From contig NZ_JACLBZ010000014.1 of the NCBI RefSeq assembly GCF_019748715.1, positions 248,001 to 312,000 on the forward strand: DNA of 64,000 nucleotides, read 5' to 3'. Positions 39,425-48,258 of this stretch are shown here, one piece after another. Below the pieces are notes generated by a model. That model was not told where the DNA came from. It worked only from the letters and a program-made list of their open reading frames with translations, and did not search any database. Made by a program: the position numbers and the translations under genes. The stretch's first letter is position 1. Each line of letters begins with the position of its first letter. Source of the DNA: Sporosarcina aquimarina. Its GTDB lineage: Bacteria; Bacillota; Bacilli; Bacillales_A; Planococcaceae.

Positions 39425-39577
39425 AATACTAATTAATAAATAAGTGCGATAAATAAGCATATTTCGCTATGAATCTTTCCTTCTCGCAGTCCATTTGCTA
39501 TACTTAGCCTAACTAAACAGCAGTGAAAATCATTGATAGTTGAATGCTTGCTATTGCTTGTCCGGAAGGAGCCGCCT

Positions 39578-40558
39578 ATGTCTATTCTTGAAAAACTTTC
39601 GCGTCCCATTTCATTATTCGGTCGTAAAAAACGTACGGCATCTTTAACAATTGATGAAGACGCAATCCGTCATGTGCGTATTAAGTCTCGAGATCCGCTC
39701 GTGCTGGAAATGGCACAAGAACTTCCTATGCCGCCGGATGTCATGGAAGAAGGCCGGATTGCGGATCAGCCTGCGCTTGAACAAATATTGTCTGAGGCAG
39801 TGAAAGATTGGAACCTGACAAAGCGAGACGTGGCGTTCCTTGCGCCTGATGCATACGTCATCATCCGACGAGTGGCTTATCCCGAAACAGTAAAAGACGA
39901 GGAATTGAAAGGACATTTCTTCATCGAAATTGGTTCAACCATTTATTTACCATTTGATGATCCGGTATTCGATGTTGTGCCTTATAAAGCAAATACTGCC
40001 CAGCATGAAGCCATTTTGATTGCCTCGAAGGAAAGTGTAATGCAGACCTATGAGGATGTTCTCGAAGCGGTAAAACTCGTGCCGGTAGTGGCCGACATCA
40101 CGCCGCTTTCGTTGTATCGGCTAGCGTTTCATTCGCATCGGTTCTCAGGTGCAGAGCATATTCTACTTGCGGATTTACGAGGCCGCAGTTTGACGGTGTC
40201 CATATTCTTCAGCCATTTCCCTTTATTCATCCGGTCGATGGAGCTAGAAGTGCCGCTTAGTATGACAACAGGTGAAGAAATGAATGAACACCGCGTGGAG
40301 CCGTTAACTATTGTTATGGAACTTGAAAAACTGGCGAATTTCTATCGTTTTAATTTGGCGGAAAATGAAGCGTCGATCACGCATCTTCTGTGGAACGGAT
40401 CGTATGGACAACAGGATGAGTTGCTGCAGATGGTGCGGGATCGTCTGGCGATCGAAGCGCTTCCTTTGGTGAAGGAGCCGATTACTTGCGTGGACGGTTC
40501 TGCGGTTTCTGCAGAGTTTCATCGGACGATCGGTCTTGCGCTGAAGGAAGAGGTGTAG
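39578..40558 (+). CDS. pilM: Type IV pilus assembly protein PilM
   Basis: 326 aa from ATG 39578 (GGAAGGAG upstream). Actin-like cytoplasmic ATPase that recruits PilN. Recognisable parts: ASLTIDEDAIRHVRIKSR near the N terminus, FLAPDAYVIIRRVAYPE, VVADITPLSLYRLAF and ILLADLRGRSLTVSIFFSHFPLFIRSMEL. Sequence divergence from proteobacterial PilM is large; context (pilN, pilO next) makes the call. Confidence 0.88.
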   Translation: MSILEKLSRPISLFGRKKRTASLTIDEDAIRHVRIKSRDPLVLEMAQELPMPPDVMEEGRIADQPALEQILSEAVKDWNLTKRDVAFLAPDAYVIIRRVAYPETVKDEELKGHFFIEIGSTIYLPFDDPVFDVVPYKANTAQHEAILIASKESVMQTYEDVLEAVKLVPVVADITPLSLYRLAFHSHRFSGAEHILLADLRGRSLTVSIFFSHFPLFIRSMELEVPLSMTTGEEMNEHRVEPLTIVMELEKLANFYRFNLAENEASITHLLWNGSYGQQDELLQMVRDRLAIEALPLVKEPITCVDGSAVSAEFHRTIGLALKEEV

Positions 40559-40565
40559 GTGAAGT

Positions 40566-41246
40566 ATGTTAGTCGACATAAATTTGCTGCCAGAGAAGTT
40601 AAAAGAACGGTCCACATGGTTATGGGTGGCGATAACAATTCTCGCAGCCGCACTTATCAGCTGGGCTGTTCTTTTTTGGCTTGCGCAAAAGAATGACAAT
40701 GAAGCCCAATCTCTTCAACAGCAAGCGTTTGAAGTGCAGAAACAACAAGAAGATGTCACCTCACAGCTTCGGCCTTCTTCATTTGGCCAGGAGAAAGCTC
40801 AGCTCGCCGCAACGGTAGAGTGGCTTGAAGGGTATCAGTATAAAACAGTTCCGCTTCTTCAGGAGCTTGTACACGCATTACCTGAGCGAGGATTCTTTTT
40901 GGAGTTCACGTTCACCTCACCGAATGAAGCGACCTTCGATGTGCAGTTCGATGATGTGTCGGAAGCTGCTCATTATTTGACGAGAATGAAAGCTTCTTCA
41001 TTGATCAATGGAGCGACCTTTGAATTAGTAGAGACAGAAGAGCTGACAGAGGAAGAATTGAGTGCAGATGTGCTGCCGCGCTACGTCGCTAGATATTTCG
41101 TTCAATTCCTTGATGAACGAGCTCAGACGGAGACGGACGCCATAGTTGAACCGGATGATGCAATTGATCAGCCGGAAGAACTGCCTGTAGATGAAGCGGA
41201 GCCTTCGGAGAACGAAGAAACGGAAGGAGGCGGCGTAGTTGAGTAA
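40566..41246 (+). CDS. pilN: Type IV pilus assembly protein PilN
   Basis: 226 aa, ATG 40566. The N-terminal MLVDINLLPEKLKER is the PilN motif that inserts into PilM. Then one membrane helix (LWVAITILAAALISWAVLFWL), a coiled coil, a ferredoxin-like periplasm-side domain, and an acidic Glu-rich tail. Overlaps pilO by 8 nt. Confidence 0.92.
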   Translation: MLVDINLLPEKLKERSTWLWVAITILAAALISWAVLFWLAQKNDNEAQSLQQQAFEVQKQQEDVTSQLRPSSFGQEKAQLAATVEWLEGYQYKTVPLLQELVHALPERGFFLEFTFTSPNEATFDVQFDDVSEAAHYLTRMKASSLINGATFELVETEELTEEELSADVLPRYVARYFVQFLDERAQTETDAIVEPDDAIDQPEELPVDEAEPSENEETEGGGVVE

Positions 41247-41925
41247 ATACTTTACAAAACGACAGATGGAGATCGGGCTTGTCGTTTTAGCTTCCATTTT
41301 CTTTATCGCGCTCGCATTCTATTCCTTATATACGCTCTATTTGCCGACAAAAGAACAACGTGATCAAGCTGCGCTGCAATTATCTACAGAGCGGGATACA
41401 TTGTTTGCTTTGCGAAAACAGTTGGCGAATAAGGATCCAGATAAAACCTTCACTTCCCGGCCTCTTCAGCAGAAAGTACCCGTCATACCGCTGGAAGATG
41501 CTCTTCTTCTGCAAATTGAAAAAGCAGAAGTGAAATCAGGAAGCAGAGTACACGGAATCGTATTTTCTAAAGAAGTGCCGGAATTTGAAGACATGCCGGA
41601 AGAAATGCAGAATGTAGAGAGAGTTCTAATGGAAGTAGAATTGGTTGCGGATACATACGACCAAGTGGAGATGTTCATTTACGAAGTCGAAGAGATGAAG
41701 AGGATTCTCAATGTAGAATCCATTCAATTTAAAGCGACAGCAGAAAAGACTGAAGAAGAGGTTGCAACAGGACCCATGGAGTTGGTTATCTCCTTTAACG
41801 CTTTCTTCCGTCCAGACCTAATCAACCTACAGAATGAAGCGCCGAAAATAGATGCTCCGCCTGCTGCATTAAAGGAAGATCCGACAACGCTCAATAAAAT
41901 GACCGGCGACGAGAACGTGGAGTAG
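41239..41925 (+). CDS. pilO: Type IV pilus assembly protein PilO
   Basis: 228 aa, TTG 41239 with GGAAGGAGG inside the pilN end. Short cytoplasmic start, membrane helix (IGLVVLASIFFIALAFYSLY), coiled coil, then the PilO ferredoxin-like domain (RVLMEVELVADTYDQVEMFIYEVEEMKRILNVESI). Partner of PilN in the alignment complex. Confidence 0.88.
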   Translation: MSKYFTKRQMEIGLVVLASIFFIALAFYSLYTLYLPTKEQRDQAALQLSTERDTLFALRKQLANKDPDKTFTSRPLQQKVPVIPLEDALLLQIEKAEVKSGSRVHGIVFSKEVPEFEDMPEEMQNVERVLMEVELVADTYDQVEMFIYEVEEMKRILNVESIQFKATAEKTEEEVATGPMELVISFNAFFRPDLINLQNEAPKIDAPPAALKEDPTTLNKMTGDENVE

Positions 41926-41935
41926 GAGGCTGTCT

Positions 41936-42691
41936 ATGGAACTACTAATTAGCGTATTTTTCTTCCTCTACGGCATCACGTTCGGCTCATTTTTCAACGT
42001 GGTTGGCTTGCGTGTGCCGATGAAGGAATCCATTGTATCACCGCCTTCTCATTGCACGACATGTGAACGCCGCTTGACACTTGCCGACCTGGTGCCGGTA
42101 TTTTCCTACGTCTTTCTTAAAGGCAAGTGCCGTGGTTGTGGAGAGCGTATCAGTGCGATTTATCCACTCATGGAGTTGCTGACGGGGGTACTGTTCGTCT
42201 TCGCCTATTTACACTTTGGTTTTGAGCGCGAACTGATCCTGGCACTTTTATTTATTTCGCTGCTGGTCATTTTGACGGTATCTGATTTGAAATACATGCT
42301 GATTCCGAACAGAATCCTTTTGCCTTTCGGCGTAGCGATTTTTATCATGCGCATTTTCAGTCCGCTGACACCTTGGTGGGATAGCTTGCTCGGCGCGATT
42401 GTCGGTTTTGGTCTGTTATTGTTCATTGCGATCTTGTCGAAAGGCGGCATGGGAGGCGGGGACATTAAACTGTTCCTAGTGATTGGATTGGTTCTAGGGA
42501 CGTTGCAGACCTTGTTAACGCTTTTTTTGGCTTCATTGATCGGCGCGATTGTCGGTATGATCTTTCTTAAAAAGACCAAGCAGGGCCGCAAGACGCCGGT
42601 ACCTTTTGGGCCGTCAATTGCAGTTGCTGCACTCATTGCCTATTTTTACGGCACGCAACTTGTCGGATGGTACACGGGTTTGTTGAGCTGA
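41936..42691 (+). CDS. pilD: Prepilin peptidase (PilD/ComC-like)
   Basis: 251 aa, ATG 41936 after TAGGAGG. Integral-membrane aspartyl protease that cleaves class III leaders and N-methylates the new N terminus. Catalytic Asp117 (SDLKYMLIPN) and Asp176 (GGGDIKL); the zinc-type tetracysteine Cys40/43/65/68 marks the bifunctional methylating form. It occupies the comC slot of B. subtilis, so it may also process competence pseudopilins. Confidence 0.95.
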   Translation: MELLISVFFFLYGITFGSFFNVVGLRVPMKESIVSPPSHCTTCERRLTLADLVPVFSYVFLKGKCRGCGERISAIYPLMELLTGVLFVFAYLHFGFERELILALLFISLLVILTVSDLKYMLIPNRILLPFGVAIFIMRIFSPLTPWWDSLLGAIVGFGLLLFIAILSKGGMGGGDIKLFLVIGLVLGTLQTLLTLFLASLIGAIVGMIFLKKTKQGRKTPVPFGPSIAVAALIAYFYGTQLVGWYTGLLS

Positions 42692-42706
42692 ATCAGAAAA
42701 TGTTCT

Positions 42707-42737
42707 AGGACAAGACGACAAGAGTCTTGTCCTTTTT
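42707..42737 (+). terminator. Terminator of the pilus operon
   Basis: AGGACAAGAC-GACAAGA-GTCTTGTCCTTTTT. Confidence 0.9.
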
Positions 42738-42783
42738 CGCGTCTGCTTTGGTAAAGTGAAGAAAAAAGTGGAGTGAGTGCAGA

Positions 42784-43416
42784 ATGAATTTTCGCAAATC
42801 CTATTCAAAATTCACAGTGATTCGGGCGATGGTGCAAGGTGTGGCAATTGGTCTTGCGGCCGTTTTAGTCATTGGTTTGACAATTTTCAGTACTGGAGGG
42901 AAAGATGCAAAGCCGTCTAAAACTGTTGTCACATCCGGCCCGAATACAGAGGAGACTGAAGAAAAACCTGCGGATGGAACGGCGATTCCAATGTACGTTA
43001 AGCAGCATGGCGTATTTTCAAGTGAGGAGACGGCGACTGAATTTATCACGTCTAATCCCGCCTTGGCAAATACGGCTATTATACAAGTAGGCGATCAGTT
43101 CTACATCTGGGGAGCTGTCTGGCTGAAGGAAAGCCAAGTGGTCTTGAAAGAAGGAGAAGATGCATTTAAGAAGAAAATCCAAGTTACCCCCGGAACGTGC
43201 AAGACGGCGGACATCAATGAAGTGAAAAAGGCGTTACTTGCGGAGGATTTATCGAAAATTAAATTATCCAAAGCGAAAGACGATGCCAAAAAAGAGTCGG
43301 ATTTTGAGAAGAAATTAACCGCTATCACAGCATTCACCAAGGATTCTTCCATTGCCCGACTTCATTTGCTGTCACACTACTCGAGTCAGGACCCATGCTT
43401 CAAAATTCAATTTTGA
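42784..43416 (+). CDS. SpoIIB-like membrane protein with SPOR-type domain
   Basis: 210 aa. Cytoplasmic start, one membrane helix (GVAIGLAAVLVIGLTIF), acidic linker (NTEETEEKPADG), then a SPOR-like segment (MYVKQHGVFSSEETATEFITSNPALANTAIIQVGDQFYIWGAVW). SPOR domains bind denuded glycan at septa. Position between the prepilin peptidase and maf is that of B. subtilis spoIIB, which aids engulfment. It is shorter than SpoIIB (about 330 aa). Confidence 0.75.
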   Translation: MNFRKSYSKFTVIRAMVQGVAIGLAAVLVIGLTIFSTGGKDAKPSKTVVTSGPNTEETEEKPADGTAIPMYVKQHGVFSSEETATEFITSNPALANTAIIQVGDQFYIWGAVWLKESQVVLKEGEDAFKKKIQVTPGTCKTADINEVKKALLAEDLSKIKLSKAKDDAKKESDFEKKLTAITAFTKDSSIARLHLLSHYSSQDPCFKIQF

Positions 43417-43500
43417 TCGAATATCCAGATCGAAATTCAATTTTGCTGCTTTTTCAAAAAGGGTGCAATAGCGTACACTATGGGAAAGGAGGTTTTCCCA

Positions 43501-44103
43501 ATGAAATTTACAAGTACACGACCAATTATCCTCGCATCCTCTTCACCAAGGCGTAAGGAACTGTTAAAACTTGCAGGAATCGATTTTGAGGTGAAGCCGA
43601 GCCATGTAGCAGAAGATTTACCATTTACCCCGGAAGAACCGGATCTCTATGCGATTCGCTTATCTGAGCAAAAGGCGCAAGCTGTTTTTAAGGAAGAACC
43701 GGACTCGATTATCATCGCAGCAGATACGGTTGTCGTGATGAACGGCAGGCAGTATCCGAAACCCGCCAATAATGCGCAAGCGGTAGATTTCCTGATGGAA
43801 CTTTCCGGTCAGACGCATGAAGTAATTACTGGCGTAACAGTATTGGAGAAAAATCGTAAGCTGCAGTTCGCAAGTTTGTCACAAGTGAAGTTCAGGCGGC
43901 TAGATTTGGAACTGGTTCACGCATATGTGCGGTCAGGGGATGCTGCGGATAAAGCAGGCGCCTACGGAATTCAAACAGAAGGAATGCTGTTTGTGGAAAT
44001 CATCGCCGGAGATTATCAAAATATCGTCGGGCTGCCAATTGGAAAATTGGTTGAGCGTCTACGAGAAGAAGATTGGTTGTTTCTAGAAGAAGGTGACGCC
44101 TGA
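43501..44103 (+). CDS. maf: Maf-type nucleotide pyrophosphatase
   Basis: 200 aa from ATG 43501, which has AAAGGAGG 8 nt upstream; the ATG at 43480 is upstream of that site. Hydrolyses non-canonical or dTTP/UTP-type nucleotides and affects septation. The Maf motif ILASSSPRRKELLKLAGIDF is at residues 10-29, followed by IIAADTVVV and AYGIQTEGMLFVE. Overlaps the radC region. Confidence 0.95.
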   Translation: MKFTSTRPIILASSSPRRKELLKLAGIDFEVKPSHVAEDLPFTPEEPDLYAIRLSEQKAQAVFKEEPDSIIIAADTVVVMNGRQYPKPANNAQAVDFLMELSGQTHEVITGVTVLEKNRKLQFASLSQVKFRRLDLELVHAYVRSGDAADKAGAYGIQTEGMLFVEIIAGDYQNIVGLPIGKLVERLREEDWLFLEEGDA

Positions 44104-44104
44104 A

Positions 44105-44686
44105 ATGCCGCTTGATTTAGCTCCACAAATGATGATCCGTGACGTTCATTTAGCGGACAGGCCTCGTGAACGTTTGATCCGGGAAGGGGCAGGAAGTCTT
44201 TCCAATCAAGAGCTCATGGCGATTTTATTACGCAGCGGAACGCGCTCTGAGTCAGTTTTAGTGCTCGCTAATCGGGTATTGTCGACACTGGACCGGCTGC
44301 AGGATTTGAAAGAGCTGACGGTGGAGGAAATGACGGAGATAAAAGGGATTGGCGAGGCGAAGGCCGTACAGCTCTTGGCTGCGGCCGAACTTGGCAAACG
44401 TTTATATCGTACAGCACCGCAAGACCGTTATAAAATCCGTTCACCTGAAGATGCAGCCAATTATTTGATGACGGACATGTCTTCACTGAATCAAGAACAT
44501 TTTGTCGCGTTATTTTTAAATGTCAAAAATGAAGTGCTACATAAGCAGACGATTTTTATCGGCAGTTTGAACTCCAGTATCGTTCACCCGCGCGAGGTGT
44601 TCCGCGAAGCATTCAAACGCTCGGCTGCTTCGATGATAATCAGCCATAACCACCCAAGTGGCGACACGTTATCCATAGTACAATAA
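44105..44686 (+). pseudogene. radC: radC, 5' part, truncated by transposon insertion
   Basis: From ATG 44105 (AAGGTGA upstream) the RadC frame runs through the helix-hairpin-helix region (IKGIGEAKAVQLLAAAELGKRLYRT) and JAMM domain to SHNHPSGD at codon 187, base 44665. Foreign codons TLSIVQ and a stop follow. The rest of radC lies at 54614-54752. A truncated 193-aa protein retaining the H-x-H...D metal motif could still be made. RadC is dispensable in Bacillus and its 3' part is the known target of Tn554-family elements. Confidence 0.93.
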
Positions 44687-44692
44687 ATTGTA

Positions 44693-44789
44693 GTATTTAA
44701 AGTAATCAAGGATAGGGATGTATGGCATTATATTTCTTTAAATACAAACTAACAAGAGCTATAATTTATAGTAGTTATAGTATTTAAAG
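44693..44789. repeat. Left-end motif repeats of the transposon
   Basis: GTATTTAAAG occurs at 44693-44702 and 44780-44789, and inverted (CTTTAAATAC) at 44736-44745, all between the left junction and tnpA. Related CTTAAATAC lies near the right end at about 54545. Candidate recombinase-binding sites. Confidence 0.5.
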
Positions 44790-44801
44790 AGGGGGGAGGA
44801 T

Positions 44802-45890
44802 GTGAAGGTTCAAAAGATAACAGTGGATAATAAACCATATCCACTTTATTTATTGTTAGATAAAGAATACCAGCTAATAGAGCCAGTGATGGGATTTATA
44901 AAATATCTTGATAATACTGGTAAGTCACCAAACACCATTAAGGCTTACTGCTACCATTTAAAGCTCTTTTATGAGTTTATGGAGCAGAGAGGGATAATAC
45001 TAGATGACGTAGGGTTTGAGGAATTAGCGAACTTTATGGGATGGTTGAGATACCCAACGGCAGTAAAAGTAATAGATATTCAGCCAAAAGAAGCCGTAAG
45101 GGAAGAATCAACTGTGAATACAATTCTAAATGCAGTTATGAGCTATCTGGAATACTTAACTAGACTAGGAGAATTTAAATCAGTTAATGTATTTAAACAA
45201 GCGAGAGGAAGAAATTTCAAAGGGTTTTTACATCATATTAATAAAGGGAAATACCAAAAGAATGTCTTAAAATTAAGGGCTAAAAAGAAGCAGATAAGAA
45301 TTTTAACATCAGAAGAAGTCAAACAAATAGTTGATGCTTGTCATACAAAGAGAGATAAATTGATTTTAATGCTTATGTATGAGGGCGGTTTAAGAATCGG
45401 GGAAGTGTTATCGTTAAGGCTTGAAGACATTGCCACTTGGGATAATCAAATCCATTTAATACCTAGAGATGTGAATGTCAATGAGGCCTACATTAAATTA
45501 AGGAAGGAAAGAACAATACATGTAAGTAAAGAGCTTATGGCACTTTACACAGAGTATTTGGTATATGAGTATTGTGAGGACCTGGAGCATGATTATGTTT
45601 TTATTTCCTTAAAAGAAGGCTATTTCGGAAAGCCGCTAAAGTATCAAAGCGTTCTTGATCTGGTAAGAAGAATTGTTAAAAGAACTGGAATAGAATTTAC
45701 GCCACACATGCTACGTCACACTCACGCAACGCAGCTAATTAGGGATGGATGGGATGTTGCACACGTTCAAAAGAGATTGGGCCATGCAAATGTTCAAACA
45801 ACGTTAAATACCTATGTTCATCTTTCGGATCAGGATATGAAAATTGAATTTAATAAATATCTTGAGAGAAAGGAACATAAAAATGAATGA
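44802..45890 (+). CDS. tnpA: Transposase A (Tn554-family tyrosine recombinase)
   Basis: 362 aa, GTG 44802 after GGGGGGAGG; about the length of Tn554 TnpA. N-terminal SAM-like core-binding domain ([20 protein letters not shown]), catalytic domain with Arg in [33 protein letters not shown] (His-x-x-Arg), and [19 protein letters not shown] carrying the nucleophilic Tyr. Overlaps tnpB by 8 nt. Confidence 0.94.
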   Translation: MKVQKITVDNKPYPLYLLLDKEYQLIEPVMGFIKYLDNTGKSPNTIKAYCYHLKLFYEFMEQRGIILDDVGFEELANFMGWLRYPTAVKVIDIQPKEAVREESTVNTILNAVMSYLEYLTRLGEFKSVNVFKQARGRNFKGFLHHINKGKYQKNVLKLRAKKKQIRILTSEEVKQIVDACHTKRDKLILMLMYEGGLRIGEVLSLRLEDIATWDNQIHLIPRDVNVNEAYIKLRKERTIHVSKELMALYTEYLVYEYCEDLEHDYVFISLKEGYFGKPLKYQSVLDLVRRIVKRTGIEFTPHMLRHTHATQLIRDGWDVAHVQKRLGHANVQTTLNTYVHLSDQDMKIEFNKYLERKEHKNE

Positions 45891-47778
45891 TTCCAATAAA
45901 AGAAAAATTATCAATCAAAATGAGATCAGCAAAAAAATAGCTTCAATGAAAGAAGAATTACAGGGGTTTTGGGCTGATGACAATTGGGATATAAGGATAT
46001 GCCCACATCCATCTGCCATAGAGTTAAGTAAAAATCCTTCTTTGAGAAATCGATGGGTTCGTTTTGAGCGTGTTGAAAACCTATGGTTAAGAACAGAATT
46101 GAAGTATTTTTATTTTTATCATTTAAATAATGGAATATGGAATGCTAAAACTGTATGGATTAGAAAAGGAACTGTAATTAATAGAATGTTAGATTTTTTA
46201 GACTCAAAGTATCCTAATATTGCTTCAATTACAGAAGTCCCTATTGAAAAAGCAATTACGGAATACAGGACATATTTGATTGAAAAGGGAGTAAGAATCA
46301 CCACCACCAATTATAAGATTACTGCTAACCAGGAGAAAATAGCTGTAAAAGCTAATTCTTATTATGTAACTAATTTAAAACAATTCATAGAGTTTTACGA
46401 GGACTATTACTTTGAAGGGGAGGAGTGGGATAAAGATGTTTGGGATAGACGTAAATTGCCATTGCCAGATGATAAGGTTAATCCAACTTCGTATGAATAC
46501 TTAATTACATTCAAAACCATTCGTAATGATTATTTTAAACGATTAGCAAAAAGGTATTGCAAATTGAAATTGAATACTTCTAGCTTTTCTCATGTAAATG
46601 ATATTGCGCAGAAACTTTGTGAGTTCTTCAATTTCATAGATGCAAATTTCAATGGTGTTCAAAGAATACACCAATTGACAAGAAAGGAAATTGAAGCGTA
46701 TTTAAGTAAGATAAATGCTATGGGAATAAAACCAAGCACAATAACTGGTAGAATCTCTACATTGGAAGGGTTGTTTAGCACTCTTCTAAGGCTAGAATGG
46801 GAAGACATTCCTTCAAAGGTATTAATTTATCCAGAAGACTATCCAAAAATACCTAACGCAAAACCACGCTTTATAGATGAATTCGTATTAGAACAATTGA
46901 ATAAACAAATTGATAAATTACCGGAATATATAGCTACGATGACTATGATAGTCCAAGAATGTGGAATGAGAGTAAGTGAATTGTGTACTATAAAAAAAGG
47001 ATGTTTATTAGAAGACAAAGATGGTGATTACTTTTTAAAGTATTATAATTGGAAAATGAAAAAGGAGCATATTGTTCCAATATCAAAAGAGGTGGCATTA
47101 TTAATTAAAATGCAGGAAGATCAGACCTCAGAAATTTTTCCGAACAGCGATTATCTCTTTCCAAGAAAAGACGGATCACCGTTGAAACAGGCAACATTTA
47201 GAGAAGAATTAAACAAATTAGCTTTTGACCAAAATATAGTGGACAGGTCTGGTAATGTTTTTAGATTTCATGCGCACGCTTTTCGTCATACAGTTGGAAC
47301 AAGAATGATTAATAACGGCGTGCCGCAGCATATTGTACAGAAGTTTTTGGGTCATGAAACCCCTGAAATGACCAGCAGATACGCTCATATTTTTGATGAA
47401 ACCCTTAAAGTCGAATTTACCAAGTTTAAGGAAAAGCTGGTTACTAATCACGGAGATATCTTAGAGTTGGACAGCGAAAGTGAAGTCGATGATGTAAATC
47501 TTCAATGGTTTAAGAAAAATATAAATGCACAAGTGCTTCCAAATGGTTATTGCAGGTTGCCAGTCGTAGCAGGTTCTTGCCCGCATGCCAACGCTTGTTT
47601 AGATTGTACTCACTTTTGTACTAGTAAACAGTTCTTACCGCAGCATGAAGAACAGTTAAAGCATACAGAAGAGTTATTGGCTATGGCTAAAAATAAACAA
47701 TGGCAAAGACAAATTGAAACTAACAGCCGTATTAAAGATCGCCTTGAGCAAATAATTGGTGGCTTGAGGGGGGTATGA
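45883..47778 (+). CDS. tnpB: Transposase B (Tn554-family tyrosine recombinase)
   Basis: 631 aa from ATG 45883 (AAAGGAAC upstream), matching the roughly 630 aa of Tn554 TnpB. Long N-terminal DNA-binding region; catalytic blocks [35 protein letters not shown] and [17 protein letters not shown] with the Tyr nucleophile. A C-terminal cysteine cluster ([23 protein letters not shown]) suggests a zinc finger. Needed with TnpA for integration. Confidence 0.94.
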   Translation: MNDSNKRKIINQNEISKKIASMKEELQGFWADDNWDIRICPHPSAIELSKNPSLRNRWVRFERVENLWLRTELKYFYFYHLNNGIWNAKTVWIRKGTVINRMLDFLDSKYPNIASITEVPIEKAITEYRTYLIEKGVRITTTNYKITANQEKIAVKANSYYVTNLKQFIEFYEDYYFEGEEWDKDVWDRRKLPLPDDKVNPTSYEYLITFKTIRNDYFKRLAKRYCKLKLNTSSFSHVNDIAQKLCEFFNFIDANFNGVQRIHQLTRKEIEAYLSKINAMGIKPSTITGRISTLEGLFSTLLRLEWEDIPSKVLIYPEDYPKIPNAKPRFIDEFVLEQLNKQIDKLPEYIATMTMIVQECGMRVSELCTIKKGCLLEDKDGDYFLKYYNWKMKKEHIVPISKEVALLIKMQEDQTSEIFPNSDYLFPRKDGSPLKQATFREELNKLAFDQNIVDRSGNVFRFHAHAFRHTVGTRMINNGVPQHIVQKFLGHETPEMTSRYAHIFDETLKVEFTKFKEKLVTNHGDILELDSESEVDDVNLQWFKKNINAQVLPNGYCRLPVVAGSCPHANACLDCTHFCTSKQFLPQHEEQLKHTEELLAMAKNKQWQRQIETNSRIKDRLEQIIGGLRGV

Positions 47779-47782
47779 TTAA

Positions 47783-48157
47783 TTGGATAAACAAGTGAGA
47801 AATACAAGGGAAATTGTGCGTTTAGCAAAGCTAAAGACCAAGCATACTAGAGAAAATGTAGACAAGATTATTTCCAAGTTATCCCTTGAGGGTAAGACCA
47901 TTAATTTTAATACAGTAGCAAAAGAAGCGAATGTTTCTAAATCATGGCTTTATAAAGAAAGCGATATTAGGCAAAGGATTGAATCCCTTCGTAATCGACA
48001 GAAAACATACAGTGCATCGAAATCTAAGAAAAGCTCCCGGTCAGAAGAAGTATTAATTAAAACCTTAAAAACAAGAATCAAAGAGTTAGAAGGGGAAAAT
48101 ATTAAACTAAGAGACCAAATTCAAAAATTATATGGAGACTTGTACACTAAAGATTAG
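47783..48157 (+). CDS. tnpC: Transposition accessory protein TnpC
   Basis: 124 aa, TTG 47783 after GAGGGGGG and 4 nt from tnpB's stop. Residues 30-60 resemble an HTH ([26 protein letters not shown]); the C-terminal half ([26 protein letters not shown]) is a coiled coil. Tn554 TnpC is of similar size and influences frequency and orientation of transposition. Confidence 0.9.
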   Translation: MDKQVRNTREIVRLAKLKTKHTRENVDKIISKLSLEGKTINFNTVAKEANVSKSWLYKESDIRQRIESLRNRQKTYSASKSKKSSRSEEVLIKTLKTRIKELEGENIKLRDQIQKLYGDLYTKD

Positions 48158-48258
48158 TTTAAATGAAATGTTAAATGCTCTCGAACTAAAGATGTTACTT
48201 ATCCTTTATTTCAAAGGGATCGGATCATATTTATTATTTCGCGAAAGGACGGAAGTTC

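Noticed and set aside
43400..43446. Two AATTCAATTTTG copies 34 nt apart at the spoIIB-like 3' end, as a possible terminator or insertion scar
   Set aside because: No T run follows a convincing stem and the copies are too short and AT-rich to call a mobile-element scar; probably a small tandem duplication.
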